Positions 1 to 7,149 of a stretch of DNA of 64,000 bases are shown here, in pieces. This stretch comes from Lichenicoccus roseus (GTDB lineage Bacteria > Pseudomonadota > Alphaproteobacteria > Acetobacterales > Acetobacteraceae). Within the stretch, counting starts at the first letter, position 1, and every line of letters begins with the position of its first letter. The notes beneath the pieces are model-generated. The model worked only from the letters and a program-made list of their open reading frames with translations, had not been told where the DNA came from and searched no databases. The position numbers and the translations under genes were made by a program. Where the stretch lies: assembly GCF_005844085.1 (NCBI RefSeq), contig NZ_VCDI01000003.1, positions 520,374 through 584,373 of the forward strand, read 5' to 3'.

Positions 1-1712
1 TCGACCAGTTCGACCACGTGGGATCCCAGTTCGGCAGCCGACGCGGTGTCGTAGTAGTTGAGCGGCGTCAGGTCGGGCGGGATTGGGTAAAAGGCTTGCG
101 GCGTTTCTATCAACGGCCGCTGGTCCCAACCTGTCATGGCGGTTGGCACCATCGGGAATCCGGTGGCCGCCCTCGCCGCCCAGTCCTGCCGTGCGGCGAG
201 CCGCAGTGCCGAATATGGCTGCGGTGCGCCGTTCAACCTCGGCGTCGCGTAGGCACCGGCTGCATCCGCACCTACGGCAGTCGCCTTGGCGGTATTGTCG
301 TAATCCGCGAGAGCCGCACCGGAAAGCCACACGACATAGGGGTTGGCTGCGCCCGCCGCCTGCACCTGTGTTCTCACCAATGCGATAGCTGCAGCGACAC
401 CACCTGGCGGCAAGCCGGCGATCTGGCCTGCAGAGGCGTCCAGAACAAGATAGAGCGGCCTGCCCCCGAGTACCGTCATGTAGCCGCCCTGCGTCATCAT
501 CGAGATGTCGCGCAGCAGGGACGGCTGATCCTCGCCACCGGATCCCCAATTCGAAGTCTGCCCGAGCATGCAGAATTTCAACCGCGGTCGATAGGCGCTC
601 GAAAGGTAGAGGCTCAGCGCGAGGCTCAGACTGTCATCAGGTCGATAGCTGTCGAATGCCCAGAAGGCCAGGCCAGCCGCGATCGCCGACACGATCTCAG
701 CATCGATCGTTGACTGGGTTGCCACCGGCCAGGAAGCCAGTCCCGCGTCGACGGACGCATCAGACGGAAGCCGAAAATTGAATTCCGGCGGCGACAGCAC
801 GACAGCGAGTTGCTGATCGACCCCGTTCGACGGATCGTACCAGGCATCGAAGCGGATTGCGCCAAGAGGTGGGACGACCAGCCGCGAAGGCGGCGCCAGG
901 CAGCTGAACCCCTGCTCGATGCCACCGCTCTGCAGCGTGCCAATGCCGAACATCATCTGTGCGCTGGTCATGCGCAGCGTCGTTGCATACTCGACGGTGT
1001 AGTTCAGGATACGCCTGTAGAGGATGGCGTTCTGGGATTCATCCGTCTCGGCGCTGCTATGGTAGGTCAGCCGCGCCGACGTTCCATCGGCCAATGATAA
1101 CCAGTCGATCGGAGCAAGATAATTATCGATGGCACTGGCGAGGACGTCGCGGCCTGCCGGCGTCGGGCACCAGACCGACACCATGAGGCCCTGTTCCTGG
1201 CGCCGGGTTTCCATCTCTGCAATACCGCTGCCGGTGATCCTGGCCTGCAGCGTTCTCGCCGCGGTGACGGTAATGACGCTGCCCTGACTGGCCGCCGAGG
1301 GTAGCAGCGCGGCAAGCATCGTCGCGGTGCTGGCCGATCCGTCGGCAGCCGTCAGCGTATAGGCGTATCCGACACCGTCGACAATCAAGCCAACGGTCTG
1401 GCCTGCGCCGCCGGAGCCACCGAGCGTTGCCTGCATTCCATCGACGCTGATGGTCATCGTCGATACAGTTGTCGAGATCGTCCGCCAGTGCCTGGCGTAG
1501 CGCGAGGTATCGCGTGTCGAGTTGGCCCTGCTGAACACGGTCACGTTCTGCATGCCGTTCTGCAGGTCGGCGTTGAGCGTCTTGTTGATCGGCCAGCCCC
1601 TGAAGATCTTGATCGTGGGGCCCGTAATGCTAGGGGAGCCGACGCCATCCGGATATGTCGCCGCGAGGATCAGCCCGCAGAGTGCCTCCTCGACATCGGA
1701 TATGTCCGCCAC
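1..1712 (-). CDS. Phage tail/baseplate protein with glycosidase-like C-terminal half (3' end outside window)
   Basis: A stop-free frame runs from a GTG at 1712 to the window edge, giving at least 570 residues; the C-terminus is missing. I read it directly from the minus strand. No ATG lies between the in-frame stop at 1758-1760 and this GTG, and a G-rich stretch sits just upstream. Residues 1 to about 280 look like a phage structural domain (VADISDVEEAL, IFRGWPINKTLN). From about residue 300 the sequence changes to a pattern resembling GH99/GH71-like glycosidase domains: AGLAFWAFDSYRPDDS, then RPRLKFCML, then TGWDQRP near residue 530. In such families these segments belong to a TIM barrel acting on surface glycans. 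It is the last visible gene of the prophage structural operon. The family match is from memory of the pattern and is moderate; the phage-structural assignment also rests on position. Confidence 0.65.
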   Translation of the reverse strand, partial: MADISDVEEALCGLILAATYPDGVGSPSITGPTIKIFRGWPINKTLNADLQNGMQNVTVFSRANSTRDTSRYARHWRTISTTVSTMTISVDGMQATLGGSGGAGQTVGLIVDGVGYAYTLTAADGSASTATMLAALLPSAASQGSVITVTAARTLQARITGSGIAEMETRRQEQGLMVSVWCPTPAGRDVLASAIDNYLAPIDWLSLADGTSARLTYHSSAETDESQNAILYRRILNYTVEYATTLRMTSAQMMFGIGTLQSGGIEQGFSCLAPPSRLVVPPLGAIRFDAWYDPSNGVDQQLAVVLSPPEFNFRLPSDASVDAGLASWPVATQSTIDAEIVSAIAAGLAFWAFDSYRPDDSLSLALSLYLSSAYRPRLKFCMLGQTSNWGSGGEDQPSLLRDISMMTQGGYMTVLGGRPLYLVLDASAGQIAGLPPGGVAAAIALVRTQVQAAGAANPYVVWLSGAALADYDNTAKATAVGADAAGAYATPRLNGAPQPYSALRLAARQDWAARAATGFPMVPTAMTGWDQRPLIETPQAFYPIPPDLTPLNYYDTASAAELGSHVVELV

Positions 1713-1757
1713 ACCGTCGCCCCCCGGTTGAGTGCTCGTCCCAGAGCAGGATGATCG

Positions 1758-2402
1758 TCAGCTCGTCGCCAACCCGACGATAAGCTTCCAGCCGAAGTCG
1801 GTCGTCTCGAAGCTCATGATGGTATAGTTCGCAACGTTCTGATCCTGCAGCTCAAGTCCCGGCCCAATCGTGAATCCGGGAATCGCTGGCAGGAAGACTT
1901 CGAAATATGCGGCACGCGTATCGCTAGGCAGCTTGGTGACGTCCTGCTCGCCACGGTTCTTCGCGAGCATGCTCGCCGGCCAGCCGCTGGCGACGAGTAG
2001 GTTAGCCGCGACAACCTGTCCGCCGTAGGAGTTCGCACCGGGAGATGTCGCGGGTGCCGTATCCACCAGGCTGACCGTGGCGTTGCACAACACAGCCCAG
2101 GCCGGCTGCAGGGCCTCCACCCGCGAGATGAAGTAGGTGTCCGCACCGACGAGCAGGTCTCCGGCAAGCAGCCGACCGGGATCGACCAGCACTAGCACGA
2201 ATGGGTGACCGGGCGGCGTGGGTGTCAGAAGCTGCAGGTCCTTGCTGAAGTCGAAGGCACAGTTGAGTGTCGCGATCGGAGTGGAGACGGATATCGGATC
2301 AAGCGCCGTCGTCGGGCGGTATTGCAGATAGCTGCCTCCGGTGATCGAGCCGCAGAGCGCAAGACCGCGACCGATGAGCGATTGCAGCCTGATCTGGTCC
2401 AA
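1758..2402 (-). CDS. Phage structural protein, unknown function
   Basis: A 214-residue protein in the head/tail block. The start is placed at the TTG at 2402 (LDQIRLQSLIGRG) because an AGGAG at 2410-2414 lies 7 nt upstream; the frame is open further upstream to a possible start at 2441, but that would overlap the preceding gene and lacks a ribosome site. No signal peptide or membrane segment is visible. The middle is rich in beta-prone residues (VLVLVDPGRLLAGDLLV), and the last third contains FLPAIPGFTIGPG, typical of small tail or neck components. No family was recognised. It ends just before the GTG of the large tail protein, so the two are probably co-translated. Confidence 0.6.
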   Translation of the reverse strand: MDQIRLQSLIGRGLALCGSITGGSYLQYRPTTALDPISVSTPIATLNCAFDFSKDLQLLTPTPPGHPFVLVLVDPGRLLAGDLLVGADTYFISRVEALQPAWAVLCNATVSLVDTAPATSPGANSYGGQVVAANLLVASGWPASMLAKNRGEQDVTKLPSDTRAAYFEVFLPAIPGFTIGPGLELQDQNVANYTIMSFETTDFGWKLIVGLATS

Positions 2403-2412
2403 TGTCGTTCTC

Positions 2413-2958
2413 CTACGATACCGCCACCACGCCACCGTCATTCCAGAGCTGTCCGCTGCCGCCCGTCGCAGAGGCGGCAGGGAGTTGCGACATCACAACG
2501 CTGGCGCCGAATACGAACGGCACGGCCGCCAGCACGCCGCCAGCGACCTGAAGTGCCACGCCCGCAGTAACCTGCGTGCCGTTCGGCATCACCGCCGGTA
2601 TGCTGCCGCCTGGGTAGGTCACCACGTCCGGGCCTTCGCGCAGGCTCCGGAAGACCAGGGTGTTCGCGCGGGGTCCGGTGGTATACGTCGATGACGCCGG
2701 CACCGATGTCGGCAACAAGAGCGGCCACCACAGCAACAGGTTTCCTGCGACCGCAGCGTCGAACACTCCGGCGAAGGCAAGCGTTCCCCAGCTTGTCGAT
2801 GATGGCCCGCAGGTTCCGCTGCCTATATCGAAGCTCGTCCCGTTCTGCAGCGGGCTGAAGAGGATCGGACGCCTCGCATAAACCGGGTCGACCGGTTCTA
2901 GGAGAGCGCCTCCGGCTACCGACACGCCGTAGCCGATCCAGCCCGAGAAAAAATTCAT
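2413..2958 (-). CDS. Phage virion-associated protein, unknown function
   Basis: A 181-residue protein starting at an ATG preceded by a GGGAGGGA ribosome site. It begins MNFFSGWIGYGVSVAGG and is rich in Gly, Ala, Ser and Val with few charged residues, as in many small phage head or tail decoration proteins. There is a hydrophobic stretch near residues 70-85 (AVAGNLLLWWPLLLP). I see no enzymatic motif and recognise no family. It lies between a connector-like gene and the tail-region gene, and its stop codon overlaps the ribosome binding site of the next gene, which suggests coupled translation. Confidence 0.6.
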   Translation of the reverse strand: MNFFSGWIGYGVSVAGGALLEPVDPVYARRPILFSPLQNGTSFDIGSGTCGPSSTSWGTLAFAGVFDAAVAGNLLLWWPLLLPTSVPASSTYTTGPRANTLVFRSLREGPDVVTYPGGSIPAVMPNGTQVTAGVALQVAGGVLAAVPFVFGASVVMSQLPAASATGGSGQLWNDGGVVAVS

Positions 2959-3021
2959 GCGGTCCCTCCCGGGTGATTTGGCAGCGGATCGAGGGAGAGC
3001 TCCCCGCTCCCCGCACCGATT

Positions 3022-3423
3022 TCATATGACGATGCGGCCGCCGAAGGCGCTATCGGGATCCAGGGGGATACCGAGGAAGACCGCCAGCCGGCGCCGCCAC
3101 TCATCGAAAAGCCGCACACGGTCCATCACCTCGGTCCTGCTGTGCGTCCAGGACGCGGCCTTGTCGGTATCCAGGTTTGCCGCCGCTGTCGGAACCGCCT
3201 GCTCAAGAAGATACAGCCAGGCCAGATACTGCCTGATGACCTGGAGTTCTTCCGCAGTGACGTTGCTCAGACGGAATTCGAGCGTTCCGTAGGCCTGGAA
3301 GAATCGCCAGGACTGCCCGCCGGACGCCGTGTTGCCGAATGCAGGATACCCGCAGAACCGCCGCACATCGACTCGCTCGGCATCCGTGAGGTCTGCTGTC
3401 GCTAAGCTGCTTGAGCCGGACAT
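3022..3423 (-). CDS. Small phage head-tail protein, unknown function
   Basis: A 133-residue protein. Its ATG at 3423 has AGGAG 8 nt upstream, which fixes the start. The sequence is mostly helical: DLTDAERVDVRRFCGYPAFG at residues 10-29, then NVTAEELQVIRQYLAWLYLLEQAVP, then a basic stretch DEWRRRLAVFLGIPLDPDSA near the end. Gene order (capsid, small gene, this gene, tail genes) and its size and helicity fit a head-completion or head-tail connector protein, but I cannot name a family. The following gap of about 60 nt holds the ribosome site of the next gene. Confidence 0.6.
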   Translation of the reverse strand: MSGSSSLATADLTDAERVDVRRFCGYPAFGNTASGGQSWRFFQAYGTLEFRLSNVTAEELQVIRQYLAWLYLLEQAVPTAAANLDTDKAASWTHSRTEVMDRVRLFDEWRRRLAVFLGIPLDPDSAFGGRIVI

Positions 3424-3425
3424 TG

Positions 3426-3635
3426 CTATGTCTCCTGCAAATCGACCCCGCGTCTGCGAAGCAGCTCCAGCTCCGCGCCATCCTGCACAACCTGCCCGGC
3501 TGCCCAGAACCGATGCACGCCGTCAGCATGATAGAAGCCGTGTGGATGGACCAGCCGCATCGGCCTGGCGACAGCGTTCTCACCGGCTCCGTTGCCAGGC
3601 AGCCCGAGCTCCGGAGGTTGCGGACGGCGTGCCAC
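3426..3635 (-). CDS. Very small phage protein downstream of capsid
   Basis: A 69-residue protein whose GTG start overlaps the capsid gene's TAG stop by one base (TAGTG), a coupling signal that supports it being real. It begins MARRPQPPELGLPG and contains the acidic and hydrophobic segment QVVQDGAELELLRRRGVDL near the C-terminus. No family recognised. Small genes in this position in other phages often encode head-stabilising or completion factors; that is an inference from position only. Confidence 0.5.
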   Translation of the reverse strand: MARRPQPPELGLPGNGAGENAVARPMRLVHPHGFYHADGVHRFWAAGQVVQDGAELELLRRRGVDLQET

Positions 3636-5008
3636 TACAAACTCTCGATGACGACGCCGCGCTTGAGGTAGCTGTTCGTGGAGGTCGGAATGATCGAGGT
3701 GCTTGCGGTTGAGTCGGTCGGCAAGGCAAAGCCACCGATCCAGTACCAGGACTGCGCGATGATCTGCTTCAACCTGTCGAGTGGCTCACGCGTCACCATG
3801 ACGACATTATCCACATGCTCGATCAGCGACTTTTCCGCGTCTGGGATGTCTCGGTGCCCCATATCCTGATAGTCGCCTTCGACCAGTGCGCCCTGACCGC
3901 AGACGATGGCGCGATGGATTGCGCCGGCGCCAAGGCTGAGTTGCTGTGGGGCTTCCGTCGTCGGGACGAACCGCACGCCGAGCAGTTCCACGATTGCGCC
4001 GGAGTGATAGACATCTGACCCGTAGGCGCCTCGGTACAGGTATTTGAAGTCGCCGTCGCGAAATAGACCGAGCATTTGTTGATCATCGAGGTAGCAGTTG
4101 AACGAGCCGTTGATCGGCGGCACGTTGTTCATTCGCAGCGCAGCAACCGCACCGAGCACTGTCTGGATGCCCAGTGTATCGCCCGGTACGTACGAAACCG
4201 CGCCATAGGTCCCGGTCGGAGCCGTCAAACCGGCGGTGCTGGTGCGCCCGTTCGGCCGCAGCACCAGGGGCGCGGTGGCGGCAATCACCGCCTGACTGAT
4301 CGTGCCGTCACTCACGGCGACGTTGGTCGAGAAACTCAGCGTGCCGGAAACGCCGTTTGGAGCGGTGGAAATATTCACCGCGTCGGAAAGGCTGCCGACA
4401 AGCGTGTAGGCGTTGGACCCGACCGTGACCGTCATCCCATTGGTCGCGCCGACTCCAACCACCTGCCCGTACGGGCTGAGAACGTTCTGGAAGCCTCGGA
4501 GATCATCGACCCGCACCGTGGTCGCAGCTGCACCAAGGGTCGTAATCACCCTCGTATTGCCACCAAGGTAACCACCGACTCCTCCGGCGGAGCCTCCGAA
4601 CAATGCGTTGCGCGCGATCCGATCCAGCGACTGCATCGCCTGGGTGCCGTTGGTCTTGGCGTTTGCCAGGAACTGGCTTGCAATGCCGATCCCCTCGCTC
4701 ACCATGTTCAGATCGGTGGTGTCACCATACTGATTGATGGTCAGGGTATACTGCTCGACCGACCAGGTCGACGGCGTCAGACCGTTGTCGAAGTTGGTGT
4801 TCGAGGACGTCACCAGCGGCACCGTGACCGGCGTCTTCAGTCCCTTCCGGGTCTTGGTGATGGTCTCGCCGATCCGGTTCGGAAACACCTCGCGGTCGGC
4901 AATGGCGCGGAAGCTGAGCCTGGACTGCAGGCCGTCCTGGAATTCACGTGCGAGAAAGCCCTGCTGGATGATCGGCTGCAACTGCTGCGGGAAGTTCTGG
5001 ATAGCCAT
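3635..5008 (-). CDS. Major capsid protein
   Basis: A 457-residue protein that forms the shell of the phage head. It follows terminase, portal and scaffold genes in the canonical order. The N-terminus MAIQNFPQQLQPIIQQGFLA and the segment SWYWIGGFALPTDSTAS near the C-terminus resemble HK97-fold coat proteins. A central Thr/Gly/Val-rich region (residues about 170-270, with VTVGSNAYTLVG) looks like an inserted beta-sandwich (Ig-like) domain, as some coat proteins have. No transmembrane segment or protease is present. Start: ATG at 5008 after a gap of 86 nt from the scaffold gene. The specific coat family was not resolved. Confidence 0.85.
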   Translation of the reverse strand: MAIQNFPQQLQPIIQQGFLAREFQDGLQSRLSFRAIADREVFPNRIGETITKTRKGLKTPVTVPLVTSSNTNFDNGLTPSTWSVEQYTLTINQYGDTTDLNMVSEGIGIASQFLANAKTNGTQAMQSLDRIARNALFGGSAGGVGGYLGGNTRVITTLGAAATTVRVDDLRGFQNVLSPYGQVVGVGATNGMTVTVGSNAYTLVGSLSDAVNISTAPNGVSGTLSFSTNVAVSDGTISQAVIAATAPLVLRPNGRTSTAGLTAPTGTYGAVSYVPGDTLGIQTVLGAVAALRMNNVPPINGSFNCYLDDQQMLGLFRDGDFKYLYRGAYGSDVYHSGAIVELLGVRFVPTTEAPQQLSLGAGAIHRAIVCGQGALVEGDYQDMGHRDIPDAEKSLIEHVDNVVMVTREPLDRLKQIIAQSWYWIGGFALPTDSTASTSIIPTSTNSYLKRGVVIESL

Positions 5009-5094
5009 CGTGTTGGATGCCTTTTCGTTGATTGCAGGAGATCGTTCACGAGCGCGCGGCGGGGCCGATCAGATCGGGTTGCCGCAGTCGCCAG

Positions 5095-5640
5095 TTAGCC
5101 TCGAGGAGCCAGCAGCCTGTTGCGCTCCGCCAGCCATGCCTCCCGGGGCAGCGTCCTCGCATCCATCTCGGTGGGAAGTGCTGGAGCCGGAGCACGCAAG
5201 GTCTGCGCCGTCGTGGCGACACCGCTCCTGGCTTGGCTGTCGACAAACAGATAGGGCTTCTGCAGGCGCAGGCCGTCGATCAACGCTTCGGCGCCGACGA
5301 CATCACCGTTGTCACCAAGCGACAGGGTCGCCGTGTCGGCCAGTCTGAGCGCATCGAGGTCGACGATTCCGGCCCTGATGGCGTGTGCCTTCAGCTCGGA
5401 CCGGATGATCCGTTCCGTCAAATCGGTCCTGAGTGATGCGATCGCTTCGTCGCGGTCCCGGTTCGCTGCCGCCACGCCAGCATCCCGATCGCTTTGCGCT
5501 GCCCTCGCCTGCTCGCGGACGCGGACCAGGTCTCGCCTCAGACGCTTCTCGTACTCCGTGCTTTCGCGTGAAGGATCGACGGCATCGGGTGTGGGAGCAT
5601 CGACCGCATCATCCGGGATTTCATTCTGCAGATCCGACAT
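5095..5640 (-). CDS. Phage head scaffolding protein
   Basis: A 181-residue protein just upstream of the capsid gene. The start is set at the ATG at 5640 (MSDLQNEIPDD); the frame is open to a TTG at 5658, but GAGGGA is correctly spaced only for the ATG. It is acidic at the N-terminus, then a long charged helix (residues about 30-95, rich in Arg, Asp, Glu, Ala, for example REQARAAQSDRDAG) likely forms a coiled coil. It then has a segment with GIVDLDALRLADTATLSLG, and a basic C-terminus. Acidic, coiled-coil proteins between portal and coat genes are usually internal scaffolds that direct capsid assembly. No maturation protease is fused to it. Confidence 0.75.
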   Translation of the reverse strand: MSDLQNEIPDDAVDAPTPDAVDPSRESTEYEKRLRRDLVRVREQARAAQSDRDAGVAAANRDRDEAIASLRTDLTERIIRSELKAHAIRAGIVDLDALRLADTATLSLGDNGDVVGAEALIDGLRLQKPYLFVDSQARSGVATTAQTLRAPAPALPTEMDARTLPREAWLAERNRLLAPRG

Positions 5641-5690
5641 TATGGTGGTGTCCCTCAAGATTGGTGGCCGATCGCCTGCGAGCGGGCTGC

Positions 5691-7145
5691 TCAGGGCAAT
5701 TCGGAAGTCGTGTCGCTGCCGCCTTGCACGCCATCCCCGTAGAGGCGCCCACGGTGCCCCTGCAGGTCGTTGACAGGCGCTACGATGTCGAACGCCGCCT
5801 GCTTGTCGATGACGCCGCTCGCAACCAGGGAGGCGACCGTGGCGGCTTGTGCCTGCTTGTCCGCGAACGTCATCGGGAACCAGCCCGGCCAGATCAGGCG
5901 GAGCCCCACAGCGTCGAGGTCCGCGTAGTCCTGCCCGGCAATGCTCAGCCCACCGCGCACGCGTCCGGACGCTGCGCAGACCATGCGCATCAGGGCCAGC
6001 AGCCCGACTTCCCCGTATGATATCCGTAGCCTGTCCGCGAGCCAGATCAGGCCCTGGAACATCAGCTCGATGGCCCGCCCGCTCTGCGCATTCGAAAGGC
6101 GGTCACCATGCGCGCGGTTGCCATGCATGGCTTCCAGCGCGATGGCACGAAGTTCCTGGACATGAGCCAGGACCGCAGCTGCAGCATTGCCGTTGATCTC
6201 GAGCAACTTTGCATCACCTTCCGGCGGCAAAGTCAGCGCGCTGGCGACGCCGCCCGAGTGCACGACCATGCTGCCGCCGGCCATTGCGCCGGCGGGATCC
6301 TTCAACACCAGTGTTGGATCCGATCCGTACTTCAGGCCACGTCCGGCTTGCGACAGCAGGTAGTCCGCCTCGATGACCGTATCGATCGCGGCGGAGAAGG
6401 TGCACGCCCCGTCGGCACCGTCCCGGCCACTTCCTGCGCCGCCAGAGATGTTGCGGATCCAGATAATCGGCACGAAGCCAAGCTCGTGCACTACCGTTCG
6501 CTGATGATCGATCCGCCTCTGCTGATCAATCTGGTTCACCCCGACAGGGATATACCAGGTCTCTGCAACATCGTTCCAGCAACGCTCGAACCACATCTGC
6601 CCTGCAGCCGGATCCACATCGTACCCGAGGGCTACCAGATCCTGTGCTGTGACCTTGTATCGCTCGGTGACGCTGACCAGCATGCCCGGATCACTCCGGC
6701 TCCAGAGCGGCGTCAGATACCGCGTTGTCAGCACCTCGATGAACGGCCGTCGCTCGACCACCTTCAGCAGCAGCGCGACCGAGCCCACCGATCCCCTGGT
6801 GGCAGCATCGAGCATGATGTCGTTCAGGTGCGTCTCCCTCACCAGGTCGGCGAGCGCCTCTACCGTACGCGGATCGGTAGCGCTGATCTCCGGCCAGTGG
6901 CCCTCGCTGAACAGGAGTGAGACGGAGTCCTCGACAACAACGCGGCACAGGCCGGTTCGAACCGAAGGTCGCCGCTCATCCAGCGGTACATAATCCCCGG
7001 CTTCGCTGCGTTCGCGGGAGAAAGCGAATGGCAGCACATCGTATTGCCGTCCCTCGAGAACGGCTTCGAGATTGCCGAGGCGACTGCTCCTCGGTGACAT
7101 GTCGGGATCCCGCGGCATCCGCGCCTGGAGGGCGAGCCAGTCCAT
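5691..7145 (-). CDS. Phage portal protein (SPP1 gp6-like)
   Basis: A 484-residue portal, the dodecameric ring through which DNA enters the head. The true start is taken as ATG 7145 (MDWLALQARMPRD); the frame continues upstream to 7301, but that part overlaps the terminase gene and looks non-coding. Portal-like features include the N-terminal LPFAFSRERSEAGDYV region, VEDSVSLLFSEG, and the C-terminal membrane-free helical crown (LIWPGWFPMTFADKQAQAATV followed by VASGVIDKQAAFDIV), a pattern typical of SPP1-type portals. It starts just before the terminase TGA ends upstream (7150), with only a few nucleotides between, so the genes are co-translated. Confidence 0.85.
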   Translation of the reverse strand: MDWLALQARMPRDPDMSPRSSRLGNLEAVLEGRQYDVLPFAFSRERSEAGDYVPLDERRPSVRTGLCRVVVEDSVSLLFSEGHWPEISATDPRTVEALADLVRETHLNDIMLDAATRGSVGSVALLLKVVERRPFIEVLTTRYLTPLWSRSDPGMLVSVTERYKVTAQDLVALGYDVDPAAGQMWFERCWNDVAETWYIPVGVNQIDQQRRIDHQRTVVHELGFVPIIWIRNISGGAGSGRDGADGACTFSAAIDTVIEADYLLSQAGRGLKYGSDPTLVLKDPAGAMAGGSMVVHSGGVASALTLPPEGDAKLLEINGNAAAAVLAHVQELRAIALEAMHGNRAHGDRLSNAQSGRAIELMFQGLIWLADRLRISYGEVGLLALMRMVCAASGRVRGGLSIAGQDYADLDAVGLRLIWPGWFPMTFADKQAQAATVASLVASGVIDKQAAFDIVAPVNDLQGHRGRLYGDGVQGGSDTTSELP

Positions 7146-7149
7146 GAGG

